Shown here: one piece after another, positions 54,977-63,675 of the stretch
How positions within the stretch are numbered: the stretch's first letter is position 1
Layout: each line of letters starts with the position of its first letter
The notes under the pieces: generated by a model
Seen by the model: the letters and a program-made list of their open reading frames with translations, nothing else
Database searches by the model: none
What the model was told of the DNA's origin: nothing
Source of the DNA: Rhodohalobacter mucosus
Lineage (GTDB): Bacteria; Bacteroidota; Rhodothermia; Balneolales; Balneolaceae
Direction: 5' to 3'
DNA length: 64,000 nt
Assembly: GCF_003150675.1 (NCBI RefSeq)
Contig: NZ_QGGB01000003.1
Coordinates: 62,001 to 126,000 of the forward strand
Position numbers and translations under genes: made by a program

Positions 54977-55190
54977 AAAAATTGAAGGTCTGAATGATTA
55001 TTGAGTCATAAATCGTTGTATTAGTATAATAATTTTATGTAAAACATAAAAGTAATAGCATTTCACATAATCAGATTACGGTAAAACAGTAGCTCTGTTC
55101 AGCAAAGAACCGGTTCAGTTATACAGGTATCGGTGAGCGGATCAATCATGAGACCGCCGGTAAAGCGGCCGGAAAAAATGTTGATCTGTT

Positions 55191-55862
55191 TTAAAGCATG
55201 GCTAACGAGAGAAAGCAAAGGTAGAGAAGTACAGCCACGGGAATGCCAAGCCATTTTTCTTTCTTTGATCTGGAATTGGCATTCAAATAAGAGCTGATCA
55301 GAAAAAGGAACCCTAAGAAAGGGTATGCTTGCGGCAACAGCGGTCGGTTGGCTGCCTCAGTCCAAAGCAGCAGTAGAATAAAAACAAAGAGCAGGGATGA
55401 GAAGGCGCTGCCATAGCGGAGTTTATCAGGCAGAATTTTATACTCACCGCCCCATGCAAAATGTCCGAGCGGTAAGCCAAGAAACAGCAAGAGCTGAAAA
55501 AGAGCCATGAAGCCGGAGAGGATCAGAGCGAGGATGGTAAGCATACCCGTTAGATGAAAGTGTCGCGTATAATCAGAATCCGCTACCAGGTTTGATTCAT
55601 TAAATATCACGGCGCAATCCGTACTTCCCATGTTGAATGAACTCGAGAAATAAAGGCTGTCAGAGTCAGTTCCGGTTTGGTTGTCAACATTCAGCAGGTT
55701 GGCTGTTTCAAGCGTGCTAAAAACATAATCTTTCGACTGCCCTTCGCTAAACATGGAGCAAAGAATTTCAATCTCTTTTTCGGCCTCAATCCAGTAAATG
55801 AGTCCGGCACTGGAGGCCAGCAGAAAAATTGTGAATAGCAGATTTTTTAAAAGAAGATTCAT
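55191..55862 (-). CDS. Unrecognised multi-pass membrane protein
   Basis: A 223-residue protein with one N-terminal helix (about 5-24), an extracytoplasmic stretch of about 70 residues containing two cysteines, and four or five further helices in the C-terminal half (FMALFQLLLFLGLPLGHFAW, SLLFVFILLLLWTE, FLGFLFLISSYLN). No family is recognised. It starts 9 bp after the Vat-type acetyltransferase stop and is probably co-transcribed. Confidence 0.6.
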   Translation of the reverse strand: MNLLLKNLLFTIFLLASSAGLIYWIEAEKEIEILCSMFSEGQSKDYVFSTLETANLLNVDNQTGTDSDSLYFSSSFNMGSTDCAVIFNESNLVADSDYTRHFHLTGMLTILALILSGFMALFQLLLFLGLPLGHFAWGGEYKILPDKLRYGSAFSSLLFVFILLLLWTEAANRPLLPQAYPFLGFLFLISSYLNANSRSKKEKWLGIPVAVLLYLCFLSLAML

Positions 55863-55871
55863 GATATAATA

Positions 55872-56504
55872 TTATGAATTTGCTTCAATCAGTGCACGTA
55901 CATCACCACCGGATAGAAGCGAGATATTATGGGATATTTTTTCAACCGGCCAGTCCCACCAGCTCATTTCCAGCAGGTGTTCAATTGTGTCATCATCAAA
56001 TCGTTTTCGGAGGGTACGTGCAGGATTACCGCCCACAATGGCATAGGGTTCCACATTCCTGGTAACGGTGGCGTTGGTTGCGATAACTGCACCATCCCCG
56101 ATCTGAACTCCGGGCATGATAGTGGCATTGTGCCCAATCCACACATCGTTTCCGATTACGGTATCCCCCTTATATGGGTACTCTTTTCCATCCATGGCAC
56201 TTTCCCAGCCGTTTGCAAAAATGGCAAACGGATATGCGGAGATCGCTTCGGTAAGGTGATTGCCGCCGTTCATGATAAAGCTGGCACCGGAGGCTATCAT
56301 ACAGAATTTGCCGATGATGAGTTTATCGCCGATAAAATCGAAGTGGTATTTTACGTTTTTCTCAAAATTTCGAACATCCTCGAAATCATCGTAATAGGTG
56401 TAGTCACCCACGATGATATTGGGGTTTGTAACAAGATTTTTCAGAAAGCAAAGCTTATCGTGATCAGCCAGGGGGTAGAGGGTGTTTTTATCAGGACCTT
56501 TCAT
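55872..56504 (-). CDS. Vat/CatB-type xenobiotic O-acetyltransferase
   Basis: A 210-residue left-handed beta-helix acetyltransferase. It has the hexapeptide pattern IGNDVWIGHNATIMPGVQIG and AVIATNATVTRNVEPYAIVG, and a catalytic His in NGGNHLTEAIS near residue 80. The start MKGPDKNTLYP matches the N-terminus of the Vat streptogramin and CatB chloramphenicol acetyltransferase group. Members acetylate antibiotics or sugars, and resistance cannot be inferred. I prefer ATG 56504 to a GTG 11 codons upstream. Confidence 0.88.
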   Translation of the reverse strand: MKGPDKNTLYPLADHDKLCFLKNLVTNPNIIVGDYTYYDDFEDVRNFEKNVKYHFDFIGDKLIIGKFCMIASGASFIMNGGNHLTEAISAYPFAIFANGWESAMDGKEYPYKGDTVIGNDVWIGHNATIMPGVQIGDGAVIATNATVTRNVEPYAIVGGNPARTLRKRFDDDTIEHLLEMSWWDWPVEKISHNISLLSGGDVRALIEANS

Positions 56505-56606
56505 AAACTTTTGTGAGGTAGTATGACTTTTTATCACCCTGTTGAGGGATCAAAAAAACGATTAATAATAAGGTGTAAAATTTATAGATGCTTATGGAAT
56601 GTGCCG

Positions 56607-57284
56607 TTAATCAGTTGCCGGCCGTATTCCGTAGATCAGTAAGTACCCGATCATCCAGAATTCGCCGATGGTTGCGGGAACCGTTAACAGCCTGGTAAAT
56701 GATGTTTCAAAACCCGAATAATTTAAAAAGGTACTTGAAAGATACCCAATACTGCCGATGATAAGAGTCCATCCCAGCCAGACCGGCATCCTTTTTGAGC
56801 TAATGATGATATAGCCCATCGGAATAAGCCAGAGTCCAAAGAAAATGCTGCCAACACCCCAGGCATTGGAACCCAAACCTGTTAATAGTTCAGTTAACAT
56901 TACCTGATTCACCGGTTCCATTGCAGATTGTGCAATTGAAATTGCTGAACTCATAGAAATGGCACTGATCATAATGGCTGCGGAATTGACCATTCCCCAG
57001 ATACCAAGCGTCCAAGCAGCCCATTCATTCACAGATCTGAATAATTTATAAAACCAAACGGCGGTTAGCGCCTGGGAAATAACAATTACAAATTCCAGGA
57101 GTAACCGGGTTCTGGCTAGTCCTTCATGGTTAATTAAATTTGTCAAAGTCATTTGAGGATCATTGGCAATAAATACTTGCGGATGAACAATCATGAACCC
57201 CGAAATGCCTGATACTGCCAATATTAAATACCAGAAACCAGTAGTTCTGGCGGTGTTAAAAAGCGGATTATTGTTATTGCTCAT
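56607..57284 (-). CDS. DUF4386 membrane protein
   Basis: A 225-residue protein with six predicted helices. Typical DUF4386 traits are the N-terminal RTTGFWYLILAVSGISGFMI, a LLLEFVIVISQALTAVWFYKLF helix, and SNAWGVGSIFFGLWLIPMGY in the second half. Function is unknown. It precedes a DoxX-type gene on the same strand across 61 bp. Confidence 0.82.
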   Translation of the reverse strand: MSNNNNPLFNTARTTGFWYLILAVSGISGFMIVHPQVFIANDPQMTLTNLINHEGLARTRLLLEFVIVISQALTAVWFYKLFRSVNEWAAWTLGIWGMVNSAAIMISAISMSSAISIAQSAMEPVNQVMLTELLTGLGSNAWGVGSIFFGLWLIPMGYIIISSKRMPVWLGWTLIIGSIGYLSSTFLNYSGFETSFTRLLTVPATIGEFWMIGYLLIYGIRPATD

Positions 57285-57345
57285 GGAATCGATTTCATTT
57301 TATAGCAAAAACCGGTGACTGCTTTACGCATATTTCATCGAAAGG

Positions 57346-57909
57346 TTAGTCAATACGGGTCTTTTCTTTTTTGGATTGTTTTTGACGCATCCTCCTCAGT
57401 AACCAATAATCTATACCTAGCTTACCCGAACCGAGAATCAGCGAATACCCCGCTACGAAAACAAACACGCCAAACGTTGTATATGATGTGAAGGGGATAA
57501 TTCCGTTAACTATCAACCCTTCCGATAATGTCCAGAGAATAGACAATGCGGTAAGTCTCGTGTTGAAACCCGCTAACATCATTCCGCCCATTGTCAATAA
57601 ACCCAGCGAATCAAACCACTTCAACAAGCCGGTATCCAGCCATTCAATATCTTCGAGACTGGTGAAGTTCTGCTGCAGAGTTTCATGGTACACTTCCGGC
57701 GGCAGCCCCATATCAATATGCCAGATACCGCTTAAGATCATGAGTCCAATGATGACCCTTGGAACAGCGATAGCGGCATTCTTCCACAATGACTCAATTT
57801 TTATCGGAGTAAATAACTTTCTGACCAACCGAATCAGTTTGCCTGAGATTTGCAGAAAATGATTTATGATATCATCAGAGGTTAACCGGCACCGTGTTTC
57901 ATTTTTCAT
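57346..57909 (-). CDS. DoxX-like membrane protein
   Basis: A 187-residue protein with four hydrophobic segments in the C-terminal two thirds (VPRVIIGLMILSGIWHI, LGLLTMGGMMLAGFNTRL, YTTFGVFVFVAGYSLILG). The pattern of four helices and the PRVIIGLMIL start of the core suggest the DoxX superfamily of quinone-linked membrane proteins, although the first 45 residues are unusual. Assignment is tentative. Confidence 0.6.
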   Translation of the reverse strand: MKNETRCRLTSDDIINHFLQISGKLIRLVRKLFTPIKIESLWKNAAIAVPRVIIGLMILSGIWHIDMGLPPEVYHETLQQNFTSLEDIEWLDTGLLKWFDSLGLLTMGGMMLAGFNTRLTALSILWTLSEGLIVNGIIPFTSYTTFGVFVFVAGYSLILGSGKLGIDYWLLRRMRQKQSKKEKTRID

Positions 57910-57979
57910 CAGAAAGGAGAATTGAGTGATGAATACAGGGGTGAAAAGCTGGTGCTCACCCCTGGAACGTTTTCACAAC

Positions 57980-58543
57980 TTAGTAGAAGTTGAATCCGAC
58001 TCCGGCAAATACCATCCCGGCATCATAGTGGGTGTCATTTGTATGCATCCTGCCTGCCTGTATCGTACCTTGCAGATCGATTGTAAATTTTCCCTTCCGG
58101 TAGATTTCATAACCGCTGCTGATCATGAACGCGGTTCCCAAATTCAGGCTGTCCTGATCATGATCATTTTCGTAGAATGCCACGGTGTCAAGACCAAGGC
58201 CGATACCGCCGTTGATCCACCATTTCGGAAGTACCCAATGCTGAATTGAAGGAACAATGGCATCGAAACTTCTGTCCACACCTTCCGATTCATAAGCCAT
58301 TCCGGGTAAGCTTAACAGCACCGCGGTGTTTGACCTGATCATCCAGCCTATTTTTAAGTTCGGCCATGAAAATTTTCCGTCCTCGTATACCGCCGGCGCC
58401 GCATCACCTTCTATGGAGAGGTACCCGGCTCCGGCACTGAGTCCGATTACGAATCCTTTCCGCGTTGGTTCTGATTCATTGTTTTGTGCAACTGCTTGCA
58501 CGCTTGCCAATATCATGATGAGAAGAGGTATTATTTGTTTCAT
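57980..58543 (-). CDS. Small outer-membrane beta-barrel protein
   Basis: A 187-residue protein with a signal peptide (MKQIIPLLIMILASVQAVAQ). The remainder alternates hydrophobic and polar residues in strand-length segments (FVIGLSAGAGYLSIEGDAA, FMISSGYEIYRKGKFTIDL), and ends in VFAGVGFNFY, a typical outer-membrane targeting terminus. No specific family is assigned. It lies 16 bp downstream of the NAD-binding gene and is probably co-transcribed with it. Confidence 0.65.
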   Translation of the reverse strand: MKQIIPLLIMILASVQAVAQNNESEPTRKGFVIGLSAGAGYLSIEGDAAPAVYEDGKFSWPNLKIGWMIRSNTAVLLSLPGMAYESEGVDRSFDAIVPSIQHWVLPKWWINGGIGLGLDTVAFYENDHDQDSLNLGTAFMISSGYEIYRKGKFTIDLQGTIQAGRMHTNDTHYDAGMVFAGVGFNFY

Positions 58544-58559
58544 ATCTGAATGTTTTTAT

Positions 58560-59426
58560 TTATTTGTGATTTTGTTTGAGGGTTGCATTCTGGTTAAAAA
58601 AGTGCTGTAGCCGGTGTGAACCGTATCTGGGAGCCATATTGTCCTGTCCCAGGCCGGTAAGCATAAATTCCACGGGGCCATAAGTTTTCGCTGATGTAAA
58701 TATTCTGAATCCGGCAATGATCGCTCTTCTTGTCCAGTCGGGCAGGTAGCTAATTTTTGGTTCTTTTCCCAAGGCTGTAAAAGCCATCTCAGCAATTTCA
58801 TTATGTGTTAGAATGTCCGGTCCACCCACCGTGATTTCTTTGGATTTTTCAGAGATAGATCGAACACATATTTCGGCGAGGTCGGCGCCATGGATGGGAT
58901 TCAATTTGTATTCACCATTCCCGAAGAGATAGATCTTTCCTCTTCTTGCCATCATCAGCACCTCTTTCATATCCGAGTAGAAGCCATTGGGTCGAATAAT
59001 GGTATAATCCAGCCCGGATTCTTTCAGCTCATCCACAAATTTTTCTTTTGCAGACGTTAGGGCAAGGTGACGATGTGTACTCCCGTTTATGACTGAGATG
59101 TAAATAAACTTTCGAACCTGTGACCTCTGGGCCTCGCGTAAGAGGTTCATATTGGCACGGTAATCAACATCCATGTATGAGAGGCCGTCTCTCTGGCGAG
59201 TGATACCCACGGTGGAAATTACCGTATCAACTTCCTTGGCCAATCCCGTCAATGTTTCTGGGCGGGTTACGTCTGCTATGGCTACCTGAACGCTTTCTGA
59301 ATTCACGTCATCGATGCCAGGCAGACGTCTTGTCAGCGCAATGGTCGGGATTCCCCATAAAGTCAATTCTTTGAGAATATGTTTTCCAAGGTACCCTGTG
59401 GCACCTGCCAGTAAAATAGTTTCCAT
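58560..59426 (-). CDS. NAD(P)-binding, NmrA/atypical-SDR-like protein
   Basis: A 288-residue Rossmann-fold protein. The dinucleotide motif is ILLAGATGYLGKHIL at the N-terminus, followed by NmrA-like stretches (VDTVISTVGITRQRDG, KFIYISVING, YTIIRPNGFYSDM). No classical SDR catalytic Tyr-x-x-x-Lys is evident, so it may act as a sensor or an atypical reductase. It forms an operon with the small porin-like gene. Confidence 0.85.
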   Translation of the reverse strand: METILLAGATGYLGKHILKELTLWGIPTIALTRRLPGIDDVNSESVQVAIADVTRPETLTGLAKEVDTVISTVGITRQRDGLSYMDVDYRANMNLLREAQRSQVRKFIYISVINGSTHRHLALTSAKEKFVDELKESGLDYTIIRPNGFYSDMKEVLMMARRGKIYLFGNGEYKLNPIHGADLAEICVRSISEKSKEITVGGPDILTHNEIAEMAFTALGKEPKISYLPDWTRRAIIAGFRIFTSAKTYGPVEFMLTGLGQDNMAPRYGSHRLQHFFNQNATLKQNHK

Positions 59427-60005
59427 GACGCAGTGTCTTTTTAAGATTCTGGCTCAAAGATGAGAACACCGCCGCCGCGCATCGTCCGGAATTATGAAAC
59501 CGTACCTTTTAGTGAGATTCCGGACCTTTGGCTTGTTAAGGTAGCAGGGTAAAAAAACAATCAACCGCCGTTTATGGGGATAGAAAACCGTGTGTCAATC
59601 CATTGGTGAAACAATCACTATGTGAATTTTTGAAACCGCAAAACGTATAGAATCTCAACCCGGTTCACAGAGATAAAGAATTCCGGGCATTGGAATCCTT
59701 TCCGGACAGTAAGCAGTAAGATTAAATCTGTAGGAAAGTGAAGTATCTCTTTCATATAATATCCAGGTGAGTTTGAGAACAGATCCTCACCAGATTAGAG
59801 AGCGATTTATGTAACCGGTTTTTTTGACTGAATATACATCGTCGCTGAAATACAAGAACCCTTTCAAAATGAATAGCACAACCTGAAAAATTTGCAACAC
59901 GGATCAGTTATATACAGGGCGTATAATTTTGGCATTATGAAGGTTCGAAACGGGATAAATCTAAACGGCAAATGACGGTATAATTTATCTGCTACGGAAA
60001 ACGAT
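59427..60005. promoter_or_regulatory. Divergent regulatory region upstream of the Crp/Fnr gene
   Basis: The 579 bp between the NAD-binding gene and the divergent Crp/Fnr gene hold no supported gene. A TAATTTTG box of the Bacteroidota TAnnTTTG type lies at 59924-59931, and a TATAAT at 59979-59984 lies about 25 bp before the Crp start. Either could serve the Crp promoter. No clear palindromic Crp-type operator is seen. Confidence 0.4.
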
Positions 60006-60587
60006 ATGGATAATGTGAGAATGTCGGCATTGGTGTCAGAACAGCTTCCACTTACGGAAGAGGAAGCGGCAGCCATTGATGAATGCATACCGATCAGACG
60101 GTTCAGTAAAGGCACGCTATTATTACGTGAAGGTCAAATCGCTACAGACAGCTACTTCAACCTGCAGGGTTGTGTACGACACTATTATCTCATTGACGGA
60201 GAGGAGAAAACAACGGCTTTTTATACCGAGGGTGAATCCATAGCCTCCCTGAGCAGCTACATCAACAAGACTCCTGCAAATCATTACCTGGAATGTGTGG
60301 AAGAGTGTACCCTTGCGGTATTGAATTACGATAAAGAACAGGAACTCTATGGGCGTGTGGAAGGATTTGAAAGCCTCTGCAGGGCCTCAGTAGAGGAGGA
60401 TCTGGGCAAACAGCAGCAGTTGCTCGCACAGTATATCACCAAAAGCCCGGAAGACCGCTACCTTGATCTGCTCAAAAACAGGCCCGATCTGATGCAGCGT
60501 GTTCCGCAATATCATCTGGCAAGCTATATCGGTGTGAAGCCGGAATCGCTGAGCCGGATCCGGAAGAGGATTGCAGAGAGAAAATAA
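60006..60587 (+). CDS. Crp/Fnr-family transcriptional regulator
   Basis: A 193-residue regulator with an N-terminal cyclic-nucleotide-binding-like domain (about 25-115) and a C-terminal winged helix whose recognition helix is HLASYIGVKPESLSRIRKRI. The classical cAMP-binding Arg/Ser residues are not obvious, and no Fnr-type cysteines exist, so its signal is unknown. The start ATG 60006 is backed by an upstream TATAAT box. It may regulate the divergent operon or the downstream hydrolase. Confidence 0.88.
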   Translation: MDNVRMSALVSEQLPLTEEEAAAIDECIPIRRFSKGTLLLREGQIATDSYFNLQGCVRHYYLIDGEEKTTAFYTEGESIASLSSYINKTPANHYLECVEECTLAVLNYDKEQELYGRVEGFESLCRASVEEDLGKQQQLLAQYITKSPEDRYLDLLKNRPDLMQRVPQYHLASYIGVKPESLSRIRKRIAERK

Positions 60588-60959
60588 AGTCACCGATCAT
60601 GATTCGGTCAGCTTAAAAGGATGAGATGCCTGTATTGCATAGAAGCTGTTATAACACAGATTCCGGGTTTGAATAACGGCTTAAAGCTGATTTTAAAGTC
60701 AGGTTGACTGCTCATTCAACTTGATATTCAGTTTCAAGATCTCTCAGGTCTGCACTGCTCATTCTACTGGGTCAAAACTGATTTGTGAGTGGGCGGATCT
60801 CTACCCCCGGCAATGAAATCGTTTATTCATAGCCGAATTATAAGTAAACCCCGCCAACATTGAGAGTGAGATTAAAACTAACTTGACAATTAGTAAAACA
60901 AACTTTACTATTTGTAAAGCTAAATTACCAGAGTGTGGTGATTAAGCTGATTATTGGAA
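60588..60959. promoter_or_regulatory. Promoter region of the secreted alpha/beta hydrolase
   Basis: The 372 bp contain no supported gene. A TTGACA at 60883-60888 lies 17 nt before TACTAT at 60906-60911, a plausible sigma-70-like promoter. The next entry describes the inverted repeats on top of it. Confidence 0.45.
60891..60919 (+). promoter_or_regulatory. Inverted-repeat operator array over the hydrolase promoter
   Basis: TAGTAAA (60891-60897) and TTTACTA (60904-60910) form a perfect 7-bp inverted repeat with a 6-nt spacer. CTTTAC (60903-60908) and GTAAAG (60914-60919) form a second one. Three GTAAA-type half-sites thus cover the spacer and -10 region of the TTGACA/TACTAT promoter, a layout expected for a dimeric repressor. 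The protein is unknown. Confidence 0.45.
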
Positions 60960-61088
60960 ATGTCGTCAAGAAAAGTACGTACCCGTTTAATTCCTGAGAT
61001 CAAATATCCGGTTTTAAGTGTGGAACGGTCACTCCACGGACTCATTTTCCAGGACATAACGAATAACATTTTAAATAAGACCTCATGA
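60960..61088 (+). CDS. Possible 42-residue leader protein before the hydrolase gene
   Basis: A frame from ATG 60960 to TGA 61086-61088 overlaps the ATG of the hydrolase gene as ATGA. The product is basic at its N-terminus (MSSRKVRTRLIPEIKYP) and unlike any family I know. Coupling of its stop to the next start suggests it may be translated as a leader. Equally, it may be a chance frame. Confidence 0.3.
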   Translation: MSSRKVRTRLIPEIKYPVLSVERSLHGLIFQDITNNILNKTS

Positions 61089-62491
61089 ATAACTTAGTAA
61101 AAGCGTTGGCTACCGTCGTTTTTGTTGTTTTTTGTGGTTTCTCAGATACACAGGCGCAAAGTTTTACAGGTGAATGGTATGGAGCCATGGATGTACAGGG
61201 CATGAAGCTTGACATAGTATTTCACATTGATGAATCTGAAGGTGGGTATACGGCTACCTTTGACAGTCCGCTGCAGGGGGCATTCGGAATTCCGTTTACC
61301 AGTACTGCTGTTGATGGGGCTAATATTTCCCTTAAACTTGAAAATATCGGTGCATCCTTTGATGGAGTGCTGGCTGATGAACTCATTTCAGGCTTGTGGA
61401 AACAGTCTGGAAGTGAATTTGAGCTGGTGTTATCAAAGGGAAAAGCGGAGAGCAGCAGACCCAACAGGCCTCAGGAGCCGACCAGGCCCTATCCGTACAA
61501 AGAAGAAGAGATCCGTTTTACCAACGTAAACGATCAGATAGAGTTGGCGGGAACGTTAACGATGCCTCATGGTGGAGGGAATTTTCCGGCGGTTATTCTG
61601 ATCTCCGGAAGCGGCCCACAGGACCGGGATGAGACCTTTATGACACATAAACCATTTCTTGTGTTTGCAGATCACTTAACCAGAAACGGAATAGCTGTTT
61701 TGAGATTCGATGACCGGGGGTTTGGAGAATCGGAAGGGGATCACTCAATAGCTACATCCCTGGATTTTGCTTCCGATGTTGAGGCTGCTTTTCAATACCT
61801 GCAAGCCAGGCCGGAAATCAATAAAAAGCACATTGGCTTAGCCGGCCACAGCGAAGGAGGGCTGATCGCCCCGATTACAGCATCACAAAATGAAGAGGTT
61901 GCTTTCATCATTTTACTGGCAGGACCCGGTATAAACGGGCTTGAGATACAGAAGCAGCAGATTGAAAGTTTTGGACCTGGAATGGGGCTGACTGATGAAC
62001 AGATTACAATTGAAAAAAGAAATGTTGAAGAAATAGCGGAAATAGTAAGAACGCATGAACCAGGTGAACAACTGACCCTTGCCTTAACTCAATTTTTTGA
62101 GGAAAAGCTTGGCGATATGGAACAGGTTCAGGGGATTCCCAGAGAGCAATACATTCAGGCCCAGATATCGCAGCTAAACAGGCCGTGGTTCAAATATTTT
62201 ATCAATCATGAACCATCTGACTACCTGCAGCATGTCAGGGTACCCATTCTTGCCATCAATGGAGAAAAAGACATTCAGGTCACGGCGGATAATCTTGCGG
62301 CCATTGAGCAGTCTGTTATGGACAAAGAACTCATAACCATAAAGGAGTATCCGGGCATGAATCACCTCTTTCAGGAATGTACCAGCTGCATGATGAGCGA
62401 GTACGCGCAGATCGAGGAAACGATATCGCCTTTGGTTTTGACAGATATTACAGATTGGATACAAAACGTGATAACCCGGGAAAATAAATAA
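61085..62491 (+). CDS. Secreted alpha/beta hydrolase (serine aminopeptidase S33-like)
   Basis: A 468-residue protein with a signal peptide ending near TQAQS. Residues of about 25-130 are a beta-rich domain (FTGEWYGAMDVQGMKLDIVF). Residues of about 155-460 are an alpha/beta-hydrolase fold with the nucleophile in GHSEGG near residue 257, an oxyanion region SGSGPQDRDET, an Asp in ILAINGEKDIQV, and a His in PGMNHLFQ. It is a periplasmic esterase or peptidase-like enzyme of uncertain substrate. Promoter repeats are described above. Confidence 0.88.
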   Translation: MNNLVKALATVVFVVFCGFSDTQAQSFTGEWYGAMDVQGMKLDIVFHIDESEGGYTATFDSPLQGAFGIPFTSTAVDGANISLKLENIGASFDGVLADELISGLWKQSGSEFELVLSKGKAESSRPNRPQEPTRPYPYKEEEIRFTNVNDQIELAGTLTMPHGGGNFPAVILISGSGPQDRDETFMTHKPFLVFADHLTRNGIAVLRFDDRGFGESEGDHSIATSLDFASDVEAAFQYLQARPEINKKHIGLAGHSEGGLIAPITASQNEEVAFIILLAGPGINGLEIQKQQIESFGPGMGLTDEQITIEKRNVEEIAEIVRTHEPGEQLTLALTQFFEEKLGDMEQVQGIPREQYIQAQISQLNRPWFKYFINHEPSDYLQHVRVPILAINGEKDIQVTADNLAAIEQSVMDKELITIKEYPGMNHLFQECTSCMMSEYAQIEETISPLVLTDITDWIQNVITRENK

Positions 62492-62671
62492 CGTGTAATG
62501 TTCTGATCTTAAATCCGTGGTTTTATCTCACACATGCGCACATATGACCAAAGTATGAGGAATGGATCAGAATATTGCGTACCAAGTGTTGACTTGCCAG
62601 CGGTTCCAATTTCACGGTTGGGTTTCGGCGGGTGGATTCATTCACGCTTCCGGATCGGTTACATGTTCCTT

Positions 62672-63526
62672 TTAGCTTTTCTGATACACCCGTACCCAAT
62701 CCACAACCATTTGCTGCGGGAATACGGTGGTGTCATCGGGCCGGCCGGCCCATGTTCCACCCACAGCGATGTTTAGCAGCAGAAAAAACTCTTCGTGAAA
62801 TTCAGACAGTTCATCCGGGGTGATATCTGCGGTGGCGTATTCATTTCCATCGACCAGCCAGGTGATCTGATCTTCATCCCATATTAATTCGAATATGTGG
62901 AAATCATCCGCAAATGTTCCGGTTTCCAATTCATAATCGACAGCACCCATTTGGGTATGGGATCCGGATGCATCCGCATAATGTATATTTGCCTCAACAA
63001 CCGAATTGCTCTTGGTTCCATAGAGCTCCAGGATATCAATTTCGCCGCTTTGCGGCCAGGGGGTATCTCCGCCGTTTTCATCGATATTGGCCCCGAGCAT
63101 CCAGAAGGCGGGCCAGATGCCTTCACCGTAGGGAAGTTTTATCCGGGCTGCAATTTTTCCGTATTTGAAGGTTACTTTGTTTGCCGTATTCAGCCTGGCA
63201 GAGGTGTATTGATTCATGCCGTGGTCATCACTTTCATGAATAGCCTCAATAACCAGTTTCCCATCATCAACATAGGCATTTTCACTGTTATCCGTGTATC
63301 GCTGCCACTCTTCATTGAATCGTCCGGCGCGTACTACCTGACGGTTCCAGCTGCTTTCGTCCAGGCTTTCGCCCTCAAACTCATCGCCCCAAAACAGTTC
63401 CCAGTCCGAACCGGGGTCGTAGGTGTCATCTGGTGAATTATTGCTGCTATTTTGATTGTTCTGGCAGGAAGATGCTGTCATGATAAGTGTGACCAGGATT
63501 AATAGATGAAATATATGGCTACTCAT
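62672..63526 (-). CDS. Glycoside hydrolase family 16 (laminarinase-like) lipoprotein
   Basis: A 284-residue enzyme with a lipoprotein signal (LIMTASSCQNNQN, Cys near residue 21) and an Asn/Ser linker. The GH16 beta-jelly-roll has its catalytic motif SGEIDILELYG (E-I-D-x-x-E) near residue 165, preceded by PAFWMLG. It ends in VVDWVRVYQ, the usual closing strand. This branch cuts beta-1,3-glucans such as laminarin, which fits a marine heterotroph. A second GH16-like gene follows upstream. Confidence 0.93.
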   Translation of the reverse strand: MSSHIFHLLILVTLIMTASSCQNNQNSSNNSPDDTYDPGSDWELFWGDEFEGESLDESSWNRQVVRAGRFNEEWQRYTDNSENAYVDDGKLVIEAIHESDDHGMNQYTSARLNTANKVTFKYGKIAARIKLPYGEGIWPAFWMLGANIDENGGDTPWPQSGEIDILELYGTKSNSVVEANIHYADASGSHTQMGAVDYELETGTFADDFHIFELIWDEDQITWLVDGNEYATADITPDELSEFHEEFFLLLNIAVGGTWAGRPDDTTVFPQQMVVDWVRVYQKS

Positions 63527-63675
63527 AAGAGGGGGATTTAGTTGTGTATGAAATGCAGTACGGTATGGAGATTTTAGTTACCAAGCTTGAATGGTGCTGG
63601 TAGAACCACCCCCGGCCCCTCCTTTCAAAGGAGGGGAGGTTCATTAGTAATTATATTTACGTAAGAAATTAATGA

